Positions 5,744-13,429 of a DNA stretch of 41,908 nucleotides are shown piece by piece; the first letter of the stretch is position 1; every line of letters starts with the position of its first letter. Position numbers and translations under genes: made by a program. The stretch spans positions 1-41,908 of IMG/VR virus record IMGVR_UViG_3300009529_000016. One strand, 5' to 3'. Below the pieces are notes generated by a model, which saw only the letters and a program-made list of their open reading frames with translations, ran no database searches and had not been told where the DNA came from. Source of the stretch: a virus.

Positions 5744-5968
5744 ATGAAAGACACAACAGTAATAGAGATCGTAACGGATAAGGATCTAGAGATATTCTGC
5801 AAACGATTGAAACAGGCTAAGAAGAAAGCGCCCAAATCTTTAACGTTCACTGTAGCTATAACCTTCGATCGTAAGGTTCGCTACAGGGAATTGAAGAAGC
5901 GCCTTAAAGGCGTCTTCGTTGATCCTATTTGGAGTAGGTTTAATGCCCAAAGACGCCAGCGGGGATAA
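5744..5968 (+). CDS. Small basic protein of unknown function
   Basis: A 74-residue protein. ATG 5744 is chosen over the GTG at 5708 because GGAAGGG lies 6 nt upstream. It is Lys/Arg-rich with an alternating beta-alpha pattern (VIEIVTDKDLEIF, then a basic helix, then LTFTVAITF). It is the first gene of the rightward unit opposite the putative repressor and overlaps the next gene by 26 nt. No family is recognised. Confidence 0.6.
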   Translation: MKDTTVIEIVTDKDLEIFCKRLKQAKKKAPKSLTFTVAITFDRKVRYRELKKRLKGVFVDPIWSRFNAQRRQRG

Positions 5969-6626
5969 CACGGTAAGGCTAGACGCAGCTACGGGAATCA
6001 ATGTTAGGGATCATTGGTTCGGTAAGTATAGGATCGCTGCTAGCGCTAACTCACGGCTTGATCGTTATCTGCTAGAGCTAAAGCGGGATTTCCCTAGTCT
6101 TGTATTTGAGACTAAGGATCGCTGGTATTGGAAGCTGATCTATTACTTCCTGCTTATCGTTTCATTCGGTAAGCAAAACGAATTCCTTAGCGCCTATACC
6201 ACTACGATTGGTATGCTGATCGCCTTTAGCGCTAAGGTTCATACTTCGATCGTTGAAGGTAAGCCGGGGGGCGATTGGGAAGATCGGCTATGGGCTTTAC
6301 TTCGGCATGAAGGTAAGCACCTAGAAGACTTCAAGCGCTTCGGTGTGTTCCTTATGTTTGTGATCTATATCTTCATCTTCTTCCCGGTTGGGCTTGCTTG
6401 GGGAAGGGCTTGGATAGAGCGCAAGGGCTACATAGAATCACTTAGGGCTAAGTTTGTTTGCGATCAACATTGGGCCGAAGATCCACGTTACCGCGTTTGG
6501 TGGATCGAACGGTTTACTGGATCGTCTTATATCTGGCAATGGCCGTTCAAGAAGCAGGTAGCTAAGTGGTTTGATACGGAGCTACAAGCATTAAGGGAAG
6601 CAGATGATAAAAGACAAACCGCCTAG
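5943..6626 (+). CDS. Membrane-anchored protein with HExxH metallopeptidase motif
   Basis: A 227-residue protein starting at ATG 5943, which has GGAG upstream. Residues 121-126 (R-H-E-G-K-H) contain an HExxH zinc-peptidase motif (H122, E123, H126). A strong hydrophobic segment at 133-153 follows, then WIERKGYIES, which offers E159 or E165 as a third ligand, as in gluzincin-type enzymes. A weaker hydrophobic stretch lies at 65-75. The protein is rich in Trp and aromatic residues. It sits just before the terminase genes. The fold and activity are not certain, because HExxH can occur by chance; the membrane segment and the E-rich motif after it support the assignment moderately. Confidence 0.5.
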   Translation: MPKDASGDNTVRLDAATGINVRDHWFGKYRIAASANSRLDRYLLELKRDFPSLVFETKDRWYWKLIYYFLLIVSFGKQNEFLSAYTTTIGMLIAFSAKVHTSIVEGKPGGDWEDRLWALLRHEGKHLEDFKRFGVFLMFVIYIFIFFPVGLAWGRAWIERKGYIESLRAKFVCDQHWAEDPRYRVWWIERFTGSSYIWQWPFKKQVAKWFDTELQALREADDKRQTA

Positions 6627-7080
6627 ACAGGTAGTAACGCCAAAGGATCAAACTATAGAGCGTTTAGAGAAGAAGCAGGATCAGGAACAAAGGCTTAAGC
6701 GGGTTAAAGATATGCTCGCTTCCCATGAAACAGAAGACGAAGACGTTACTATAGAGGAAACTAATAAGGCGCTAGTAGAAGCAGGGTTTAACGCTGAAGA
6801 GATCAGAAACTTCGCTAGGTTTTTAGTAGCGCAAGAAACGGAGCCTTTCGAGCTACCGGCTAGATCGCCAGAACATTACAAAGTGATTAGGGACGAAGTA
6901 AGAGAGTTAACGGTAAAGCTGTTAGGGGCGGGGGCCAATCGTTGGACAATCAAGCAAGCGTTAGAAGGTCGAATAGAAGAGCTAACTACACAACAACATA
7001 TTTTGAAGAATAGCCCCCGGTTTGCGGATCTCGCAAACCGGGAAGGTAGCTTAGATAGTGACGAAGAAGAAACAGACTAA
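6604..7080 (+). CDS. Candidate small terminase subunit
   Basis: A 158-residue, charged, helical protein with an AAGGGAAG ribosome binding site. It overlaps the preceding gene by 23 nt and the large terminase by 23 nt. The central segment (TIEETNKALVEAGFNAEEIRNFARFL, about residues 49-74) could be a helix-turn-helix. The small-terminase role is inferred from position and size, not from a recognised domain. Its last 20 codons are formed partly by the repeat hairpin at 7016-7042, which encodes SPRFADLANREG, so the C-terminus may be a recent addition. Confidence 0.45.
   Translation: MIKDKPPRQVVTPKDQTIERLEKKQDQEQRLKRVKDMLASHETEDEDVTIEETNKALVEAGFNAEEIRNFARFLVAQETEPFELPARSPEHYKVIRDEVRELTVKLLGAGANRWTIKQALEGRIEELTTQQHILKNSPRFADLANREGSLDSDEEETD
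7016..7042. repeat. 27-bp hairpin repeat, copy 3
   Basis: Perfect arms CCCGGTTTGC (7016-7025) and GCAAACCGGG (7033-7042) enclose the loop GGATCTC. This copy lies inside the end of the candidate small-terminase gene and ends 15 nt before the GTG start of the large terminase. The arm's GGG plus the next four bases form GGGAAGG. Confidence 0.9.
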
Positions 7081-8491
7081 ACCTAAACGTAGGACTAACT
7101 ATACCTACGCTAAGGAATACGAATCGGCTAAAGCTACTCGCCATAATATGATCCGCGATCTAGTGATCAATCAAAGGCGCTTTGATATCTTATCTGAATA
7201 CGTCTTAGGTTATGATCCGCAGCCCTTCCATTTGGAAATGATGGATTTCCAAGAAAGTAACCAAGAAGGAATGATCCTAGGCTGGCGCGGGGCCGCTAAA
7301 ACAACCTACCTTACTATCACAACGTGTATAGGTGAGATCCTTTGCGATCCCAATGTGCGGATCCTTATTTGTTCAGACGCAGCGGAGCAAGCTAAAACGT
7401 TCTTAAGGGCGGTTAAGCTGCACTTCGAACGTAACGAAGAGCTACGGGAGATCTTCGGAGACTACTGCTTAAACGCACCTAAATGGGCCGATAACGAAAT
7501 TATCGTTAACAAGCGTTCTAGCTTTGCAGCGGAAGCAACGATCACAACGATCGGCTACGGTTCAACCTTACCAGGAAGACACTTTGATCTTACCCTTTGT
7601 GATGACTTGATCACTAAGGACAATGCACAAACAGAAGGGCAACGTAAGAAGGTTCACGATTGGTTTTATGATACGTTGTTACCTTGTGTACAAAGCCCTA
7701 ACGGTAGGCTTTACGTTATTGGTACCCGCTGGCATGAAGAAGATCTATACGGTTGGTTACAAGACGAAGACTACGCAGACGCGTTTATTATCTTCAGCGT
7801 ACTAGACGAAGACGATCGATCCGTATGGGAAGACGTGTTCCCTACGGCTAGGATGCATAGAATTAGGAAAGGTAACTTACGCGCCTTTGAACTTCAGTAT
7901 ATGTGCAAGCCCGGTGAAAACTTGGGCGGTATCTTCACACCGGAACACTTCCGCTACTATGAACATTTACCCGCTGAAGTTTTTAAATGGCAAGGGGTAG
8001 ACCTTGCGATCGGGCAAGGGTCACAACATGATCACTTTGCACATTGTACAATAGGCGTTCACAAGACTAGCCGGGATATCTACTTGATCGATTACCGCAA
8101 GACTAAGATTACCTTCCCGCGTCAAGTGTCGTTTGTAGCCAACCGTTGGGAAGAGCATAGGGACGTTATACGAGTAGTGATCGAAAGCAATTCTTACCAG
8201 TTAGCGCTAAAGCAACAAATGAGAGAAAGCCATCCAGAAGTTCCAGTAATGGGACATCCAACGATCAAAGACAAGGTAGCTAGGGCGGAACAGTTGTCTT
8301 ACTATTTCACTGATCGCCCCTTGAATGTTAGGCGGGGGCACCACGAATTTATCCGGCTAATGTGCGGCTTCCCGTCTAAGAAAGGTTCTAAAGACGTTAT
8401 GGATGCATTAGAGATCGCGATCGGTAGGGGGTTGAAAGGGGCTAGAAAGACGCGTACTAGAAACCTAGGTTTAATAGGCGGAAGGCGGTAG
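7058..8491 (+). CDS. terL: Phage terminase large subunit (ATPase and nuclease)
   Basis: A 477-residue DNA-packaging motor protein that translocates DNA through the portal and cuts it. Walker A is G75-W-R-G-A-A-K-T-T83, Walker B is L178-T-L-C-D-D183 and the coupling motif is IGTRWHEEDL (221-230). The C-terminal RNase H-like nuclease shows D315 in GVDLA, E376 in VVIES and D449 in KDVMDAL as candidate metal ligands. Length is normal for the family. It starts with GTG 7058, 23 nt inside the previous gene. Its distance from the head genes is the usual one. Confidence 0.95.
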   Translation: MTKKKQTKPKRRTNYTYAKEYESAKATRHNMIRDLVINQRRFDILSEYVLGYDPQPFHLEMMDFQESNQEGMILGWRGAAKTTYLTITTCIGEILCDPNVRILICSDAAEQAKTFLRAVKLHFERNEELREIFGDYCLNAPKWADNEIIVNKRSSFAAEATITTIGYGSTLPGRHFDLTLCDDLITKDNAQTEGQRKKVHDWFYDTLLPCVQSPNGRLYVIGTRWHEEDLYGWLQDEDYADAFIIFSVLDEDDRSVWEDVFPTARMHRIRKGNLRAFELQYMCKPGENLGGIFTPEHFRYYEHLPAEVFKWQGVDLAIGQGSQHDHFAHCTIGVHKTSRDIYLIDYRKTKITFPRQVSFVANRWEEHRDVIRVVIESNSYQLALKQQMRESHPEVPVMGHPTIKDKVARAEQLSYYFTDRPLNVRRGHHEFIRLMCGFPSKKGSKDVMDALEIAIGRGLKGARKTRTRNLGLIGGRR

Positions 8492-8502
8492 CGCTTTTTG
8501 AT

Positions 8503-8532
8503 TTGACTTTAGCGCTTATGTTATTCTACATT
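8503..8532 (+). promoter_or_regulatory. Candidate sigma70-like promoter before the head genes
   Basis: TTGACT (8503-8508) is followed after 18 bp by TACATT (8527-8532), in the 88-bp gap between the terminase and the gene at 8580. The -35 matches consensus at 5 of 6 positions and the -10 at 4 of 6. This is the only roomy gap in this part of the late region. A good ribosome binding site (GGAGG) follows at 8566-8570. Confidence 0.5.
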
Positions 8533-8579
8533 CCGTCTTTAACGTTACGTGCATAACAAACCAACGGAGGATTGAAACA

Positions 8580-8924
8580 ATGTCTAGCGCAACTAGAGTA
8601 GTTCAAATGGGGCAGGTAACCGCAACTGGCGCGGCCCTACCGGTTAGGGCCGTTGGCTTCAAGCCGGAAAAGGTGATCTTGTTTAACAAGACAACTCTCG
8701 CAATGGTCGTTTGGAACAAGATGCTAGCAGACGACGAAGGGATCAAGACGGTAGCAGCGGGAACCGTTACGCTTGAAGCTTCGGCGGGGATTACTCCGCT
8801 TGCTGGATCTCCTACGCTCGGTGGTCCAGGCTTTTCGATCGGAGCTATGGCAGACGTGAACGATACGGCAACGGAACTGATCATGTGGGAAGCTTGGAGC
8901 GAAGCCGGTATGGGGGATGGCTAA
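8580..8924 (+). CDS. Probable small virion protein (head or decoration)
   Basis: A 114-residue protein with strand-rich sequence (VGFKPEKVILFNKTT, GPGFSIGAMADVND and TELIMWEAW). This is a pattern of small phage proteins found beside terminase or capsid genes, whose exact role I do not know. No membrane segment. It starts at ATG 8580 with GGAGG upstream and follows the candidate promoter. It could be a capsid decoration or fibre component. Confidence 0.6.
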   Translation: MSSATRVVQMGQVTATGAALPVRAVGFKPEKVILFNKTTLAMVVWNKMLADDEGIKTVAAGTVTLEASAGITPLAGSPTLGGPGFSIGAMADVNDTATELIMWEAWSEAGMGDG

Positions 8925-8979
8925 GCGGTAGGCTGATCCTTTTTTCTTGATCCAAACAAACTAACAAGGAAGGTCTATC

Positions 8980-9234
8980 GTGTCTGTTACGATCTATGAA
9001 GACAGTTTTAGCGGCGGAAGCGGAGTTACCCCGTATGACGGTGAACCTAATCTAGCCGCAGCCCTTCGGGTTGCAGTAGACGATCTTACGGAGATCCGAA
9101 CGCAGTTTATCGCCTTGCTGACAAAGATGGATGTAGACTTTACCGCGCAAAATATCGCGGTAGCTTCTAGCCAGCTAGACGAAGACTACGCTTCTACTTT
9201 GACGCCAGCGGCTTTGACTCTGATCAAGGGGTAG
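8980..9234 (+). CDS. Small acidic hypothetical protein
   Basis: An 84-residue protein started by GTG 8980 with AAGGAAGG six bases upstream. The middle part is helical (LAAALRVAVDDLTEIRTQFIALLTKMD). It may be a minor structural or assembly protein by position, between the terminase and the portal. No family is recognised. Confidence 0.6.
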   Translation: MSVTIYEDSFSGGSGVTPYDGEPNLAAALRVAVDDLTEIRTQFIALLTKMDVDFTAQNIAVASSQLDEDYASTLTPAALTLIKG

Positions 9235-9252
9235 CCTTCTTCTTTAGAAGGC
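9234..9252 (+). terminator. Hairpin after the gene at 8980
   Basis: GCCTTCT (9234-9240) pairs with AGAAGGC (9246-9252) around a 5-nt loop, immediately after the stop codon. No T-run follows, so intrinsic termination is doubtful. It may instead attenuate or protect the transcript before the portal gene. Confidence 0.25.
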
Positions 9253-9312
9253 GATCCTTCCCTGTCAACGATATGGGCGGGGGTATGTTTCCCGCTTAGT
9301 AGAAGGTGGGAA

Positions 9313-10986
9313 ATGTCTAAGCGAAAAGCCCAACCCAAGCGATCCACGCTAACACTAGAAGCTATCGACAAAAGCGGTAAGCGTTTCCCTGTTAACCTTC
9401 GGGCTAAAGTGATATCCGTTCGTAAGCAGGAAAACGGCGGGGAAGATCCTGTAGCTTCCAGCATTGAAGAAGAAGAAGACTTTAGTTCATTTGGTGGAAG
9501 GATCTTAGAACCGCCCTACCCACTTCGTAGGCTTGCTGCTACCAAAGAAAACAACGGGGAATTAGGAACAGCGATCGAAGCCATGGTTACAAATACCGTT
9601 GGCTTCGGTTGGACGCTAAAAGAACGTAGGATGCCTGAAGAGGTTAGGGCTAGTCTAGAACGCGATATCTTAAACGAACGGTTAAGGCTAACAGCGTTCC
9701 TAGAAACGGTACACCCTACTAAATCCCTTACTACTCTTTTGGGGCGGGTAAAAGACGATCAGCATAGTATGGGTAACGGTTACCTAGAACTGATCGAAGA
9801 TCAAAGCGGTACACTTCGCGGGTTGAATCATATCCATGGGCATAGCGTAAGACTAGCCCCTACTGAAAACCGGCCCGTTAAGGTTCTTGTCCCTAGGATC
9901 CGACATGACAACTTTATGATTGATCGGATCCCCATGTGGCATAGGTTTAGGAAGTTTGCCGTTCTACGCTTCAATAAAAAGACTTGGTTTAAGGAAGCTG
10001 GCGATCCTAGGTTGCTAGATAAGGATACGGGGATCTTTTATTCTGATCCGGCTAAGGTCCCCTTCAACAAACGTGCTACTTCACTAATCCACTTCTTAAA
10101 CTATTCCGCCCTATCGCCTTACGGTGTCCCCCTTTGGATCGGGAACGTCTTTAGCGTCTACGGCGCTAGGCAAGCTGAAGAGATCAACTTTCTTACCTTA
10201 TGCAATAACAACATACCTTCTATGTTTGTAATCGTAGAAGGCGGGATCCTTACCGACGAATCGATCGATAGACTTACGGAATTTACCGAAGCACAGATGG
10301 CGGGTTCCGCGAACTACAGTAAGTTTATCGTCCTAGAAGGTGAGGTATCAGACGAAGGATCGGTTAACCCTTCAAGCTTCAGGATCAAGATCGAACCGTT
10401 GAAGGGGCTTCAACAGAAAGATGAACTTTGGCAAGGATACATAGGCAACGCTAGGGACAAGACGCGTCAAAGCTTCCGGCTACCGCCTATTTTCGTTGGG
10501 CGCAGTGACGATTACACTAGAGCTACCGCCGATACTTCTAGGGACATTGCCGATGAACAGATCTTCGCCCCTGAAAGATCCCAAGACGGACATACGTTAA
10601 ACCGTAGCGTGCTTTTAGCAAAGGGTGTAGAAGCCCGTTACCATACGTTCCGTTTTAACCATCCCAACATTACAGACGACATAGAACTTATTCGCCTTAT
10701 GGCTATCGCTGAAAGAAGCGGAGCTATGACCCCTAGAAGGGCGGATCGTCTTGTACAAGACGTGTTCGGCGGGGAAGACCTAGGGCCGCTTCCAAAGGGT
10801 ATCGATCTGGATAAGCCCTATAGCCTAACGTTTGCTGAAGCGCAAAAGGGTGGGGCTGTTGGGCGAGGTGCGGCCCCCGGCGGGGAAGTTGCTAGACGTG
10901 TAATCGACGGTCTACTAGATCTTCGTAGTAGTATCGAAAAGGAATTAGATAACCGCTTTTTCTTGGAGGATAACGACAATGGATAA
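9313..10986 (+). CDS. Portal protein, PBSX-like family
   Basis: A 557-residue protein at the packaging vertex of the head, forming the DNA channel docked by the terminase. Recognisable features are PPYPLRRLAAT, ELGTAIEAMVTNTVGFGW (about 80-97) and YGVPLWIGNV followed by NNNIPSMFVIVEGG (about 265-315), which match the PBSX-type portal pattern. Length is normal for portals. It starts at ATG 9313 with AAGGTGGG upstream. Its last 8 nt overlap the next gene. Confidence 0.9.
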   Translation: MSKRKAQPKRSTLTLEAIDKSGKRFPVNLRAKVISVRKQENGGEDPVASSIEEEEDFSSFGGRILEPPYPLRRLAATKENNGELGTAIEAMVTNTVGFGWTLKERRMPEEVRASLERDILNERLRLTAFLETVHPTKSLTTLLGRVKDDQHSMGNGYLELIEDQSGTLRGLNHIHGHSVRLAPTENRPVKVLVPRIRHDNFMIDRIPMWHRFRKFAVLRFNKKTWFKEAGDPRLLDKDTGIFYSDPAKVPFNKRATSLIHFLNYSALSPYGVPLWIGNVFSVYGARQAEEINFLTLCNNNIPSMFVIVEGGILTDESIDRLTEFTEAQMAGSANYSKFIVLEGEVSDEGSVNPSSFRIKIEPLKGLQQKDELWQGYIGNARDKTRQSFRLPPIFVGRSDDYTRATADTSRDIADEQIFAPERSQDGHTLNRSVLLAKGVEARYHTFRFNHPNITDDIELIRLMAIAERSGAMTPRRADRLVQDVFGGEDLGPLPKGIDLDKPYSLTFAEAQKGGAVGRGAAPGGEVARRVIDGLLDLRSSIEKELDNRFFLEDNDNG

Positions 10987-11518
10987 CAAAGTAGAGATCG
11001 AAAAGGTAGATCTACAAGACGGTGAAGAATTGATGGACTATGTTGGTAAGGTCCATAGCGCTGTAGAAGCGCTGGCGCAAGTCCCTGCCCCTTGGGACAA
11101 GAAACAGAAGATCGCTAAGTATTGGCTTAAGGGGATCTTCAATGGCAACGTAGTAGTTAGGGAACGTGAAAGCGGTAAGTTCTACCGTATGCCGCTTTCC
11201 CGTAGTGACAAAGGTGAGATCAAGATCGGCCCCGGAAGCGAAGAAGTACGAACCGCCTTTGTTACTGTTAGCGCTAAGATGGCTAAAGCGGAAGGCGAAG
11301 ATCCAGCGGATCCAAGGCTGGTAGAACTTCCGGCCCTTACTCTTGTAGCTAAGGGTAATAGCCTTACGGAAGAATCGATCAACGTGCTAAACGAAATCGT
11401 AAAGGCTCAAGAAGACGGATCACCGGAAACACAGTATGTAGACGTTAAGCAGGAAGTAGCACCTACACAAGAACCGGAATCTAAAAAAAGCCTTTGGGAT
11501 AACGTGATCCCCGGATAG
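10979..11518 (+). CDS. Head-region protein ending in WDNVIPG
   Basis: A 179-residue protein of unknown fold between the portal and the Mu F-like head protein. An N-terminal helical part (YVGKVHSAVEALAQVPAPWD) is followed by a mixed region and an acidic, disordered C-terminal tail. The tail ends S-L-W-D-N-V-I-P-G, almost the same peptide that ends the scaffold-like protein at 14794-16008, with 19 identical nucleotides. This suggests that both are recruited to the same partner in the prohead. No family is recognised. Confidence 0.7.
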   Translation: MDNKVEIEKVDLQDGEELMDYVGKVHSAVEALAQVPAPWDKKQKIAKYWLKGIFNGNVVVRERESGKFYRMPLSRSDKGEIKIGPGSEEVRTAFVTVSAKMAKAEGEDPADPRLVELPALTLVAKGNSLTEESINVLNEIVKAQEDGSPETQYVDVKQEVAPTQEPESKKSLWDNVIPG

Positions 11519-11530
11519 CGCGATCTAGCA

Positions 11531-12556
11531 ATGGCAAAGCAGCTACTAAAGCTTTCCGACCTTTCAACGGAAGAGCTAGCCCACATTGAAGACGAAGTAG
11601 AAGCTACGCTAGCTACTATCTTCAAGATCAACACAAGACGGGCTAGCCTTTCGTTTGAAAGGCGTATGTCTGAAGCTGTTAACCGGGCTTGGAAGAAGGC
11701 GGCTAAGAACGCCATTACCGTTAGCTTGAAATTGCTAAAGGTAGCTAAGAAGCGGTTTACCGCTAAATCTATCAAAGCATTTCTAGCTAGGATAGGCGTA
11801 GCGCTAAAATCCCCGCTTACTTCAGCACAAGTAGACATATTAGGTAAGCGCCTTGAATCGATCTACAAGATAGGGAAGAAGCTAGCGGCTAAAGAAGCTA
11901 AGTTTAGTTTCAGCTTTAGAGCTAAAGACGCTAGGGCTATTAAGGCGCTAGGTAAGCAGCAAGTTTTCTGGATCGGTGATTTCTATAGTACGCAGCTATC
12001 AGAAAGGATCGCCGCTGTAACGGATGACATTTTATTACAGCGGGGGTTAGGCCCTAAAGAAGCCGGTAAGGAACTACAAAGGGTTCTAAGCCGTGAATTT
12101 GGGATCACCAAAGGGGGCAAGACAAGGGCCGCGCTACAAGTACCCGCCCGTTATGCTGGCAACCCCGAACATTACTTTAGACAAGTTGCGGCTAACGTAG
12201 CCCATAGGGCTAGAACGTTTGGCAAGATAACCGCCTTTCAAGAAGCGGGGATCACGCGTTACCGTTTGAATAATCCGATGGATTCTAGGACTGGTAGAGT
12301 ATGTCAAGTAATGCATGGCCAAGAATTTGATGTAGCAACAGGTGTTAAGCAAATGGATAAGATTCTTAATGCCACTTCACCTAAGCAGATCAAAACGCTT
12401 GCACCTTGGTTAAGCGGGGACGAAATAGAAGCAACGGTAGGTAACGCTAAGCCTGGAACTACGCAAGCAACGGAAGCGCTTACCGACGCTAACCAAATCC
12501 TCCCCCCATTTCACCCGCTCTGTAGGACAGAGCCGATCGTTGTATTTAAGAGCTAA
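11531..12556 (+). CDS. Mu F-like (SPP1 gp7-type) minor head protein
   Basis: A 341-residue protein. The N-terminal two thirds are Lys/Ala-rich helices. The C-terminal third carries the family signature: NPMDSRTGRVCQVMHGQEF (about 251-269) and PPFHPLCRTEPIVVF near the end. Proteins of this family sit next to the portal and act in head assembly or DNA ejection. No strong Shine-Dalgarno sequence is visible. The last 12 codons have a diverged copy at the end of the following endonuclease gene, whose start overlaps this stop as TAATG. Confidence 0.85.
   Translation: MAKQLLKLSDLSTEELAHIEDEVEATLATIFKINTRRASLSFERRMSEAVNRAWKKAAKNAITVSLKLLKVAKKRFTAKSIKAFLARIGVALKSPLTSAQVDILGKRLESIYKIGKKLAAKEAKFSFSFRAKDARAIKALGKQQVFWIGDFYSTQLSERIAAVTDDILLQRGLGPKEAGKELQRVLSREFGITKGGKTRAALQVPARYAGNPEHYFRQVAANVAHRARTFGKITAFQEAGITRYRLNNPMDSRTGRVCQVMHGQEFDVATGVKQMDKILNATSPKQIKTLAPWLSGDEIEATVGNAKPGTTQATEALTDANQILPPFHPLCRTEPIVVFKS
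12518..12556 (+). repeat. 3'-end duplication, copy A (Mu F-like gene end)
   Basis: The last 13 codons of the Mu F-like gene match 13387-13425 at 32 of 39 bases, and 11 of 12 amino acids are identical (LCRTEPIVVFK then S or R). Nearly all differences are at third codon positions, apart from the final sense codon and the stop. The copies flank the coding region of the endonuclease. Confidence 0.9.
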
Positions 12557-13425
12557 TGGGCCTAAGCGAAGAACATAAGCGTAAGATAGCCAAAGCGGTT
12601 AGTGCGGCTTGGACACCCGAAAGACGTAAAGCGCAAGCTGAGATTACTAGGCGCGTACATACTGGTAAGAAACGTTCTAAGGAAACACGCGATCGGTTGT
12701 CAGAAGCTAATAGACGCCGAACCCCGGAACAAAAGAAGGCGGCTACTAGTAAGGCAAACGAGAAAGTAAGAGCGCTAGCGGCTAGCGGCTTGTGGCATCC
12801 TGCCAAGGGCAAAAGACACCATAACAACACTAAGGATAAATCCGCAGCAATGCGGTTAGCAGCGGAAGCTAGACGCGGTTTGAATAATCCTGTCTATAAG
12901 GTAATAGACGGTCAAACCCATGCCGATCGTTGTAGGCTTACGCGTAAGCGTAATGGAACTACGATGAAGGGTAGGGCTAACCCCGCTTATGGGAAGGTCT
13001 ACGGATCTGGTATTAGGCGTTGTTGGCGGTTCTTGCCTAGCGGTTTTTTGGTTAGCTACCGATCAACTTGGGAATCGGCTTTTGCTGGATACCTTGAAGC
13101 GTTAGGTGTCGCGTATAACTACGAACCCAAGACTTTCTATTTTGACGGCTTCACGTATACCCCTGATTTCTATTTACCGGAGATCGACCTTTGGATCGAA
13201 GTGAAGGGGTATCTACGGGAAGACGACGAACAGAAGGTAGAAGCCTTACGGTCTAACGGGTATAACCTGCTTCTTATCGACGCTAACGCTTTTAAGCTAT
13301 TGGAGCTAGCAGCCTTCAAAGCTACAGCGATCGACATTGATAGTAGGCTTAGATCTAATGTAAGGCGGATCAGAAGAACAGATACCCTTTGTAGGACAGA
13401 ACCGATCGTAGTATTCAAAAGGTGA
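12556..13425 (+). CDS. Mobile (homing-type) endonuclease with NUMOD-like repeats and PD-(D/E)xK domain
   Basis: A 289-residue protein. Residues 1-110 are basic and contain repeated short helical motifs like the NUMOD3 DNA-binding modules of homing endonucleases (LSEEHKRKIAKA, SKETRDRLSEANRR and NTKDKSAAMRLAAEA). Residues 168-245 form a nuclease domain with candidate catalytic E173, D204 (YTPDFYLPE), E215 and K217 (IEVKGY), resembling the Vsr-like/EDxHD group. The last 12 residues (278-289) copy the C-terminus of the upstream Mu F-like protein. It starts by TAATG coupling. It is a selfish insert in the head operon and has no obvious virion role. Confidence 0.85.
   Translation: MGLSEEHKRKIAKAVSAAWTPERRKAQAEITRRVHTGKKRSKETRDRLSEANRRRTPEQKKAATSKANEKVRALAASGLWHPAKGKRHHNNTKDKSAAMRLAAEARRGLNNPVYKVIDGQTHADRCRLTRKRNGTTMKGRANPAYGKVYGSGIRRCWRFLPSGFLVSYRSTWESAFAGYLEALGVAYNYEPKTFYFDGFTYTPDFYLPEIDLWIEVKGYLREDDEQKVEALRSNGYNLLLIDANAFKLLELAAFKATAIDIDSRLRSNVRRIRRTDTLCRTEPIVVFKR
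13387..13425 (+). repeat. 3'-end duplication, copy B (endonuclease gene end)
   Basis: The last 13 codons of the endonuclease gene re-encode the C-terminus of the Mu F-like protein in the same reading frame, with 32 of 39 bases matching 12518-12556. This may be the original 3' end of the invaded gene, now fused to the endonuclease. Confidence 0.9.
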
Positions 13426-13429
13426 AGCT

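Noticed and set aside
8937-8946. T-run after the gene at 8580 as an intrinsic terminator
   Set aside because: There are six T residues but no stable GC-rich stem directly before them.
13073-13084. tRNA genes or a self-splicing intron around the endonuclease genes
   Set aside because: No cloverleaf and no intron-like interruption were seen; both endonuclease genes are free-standing frames between intact genes.
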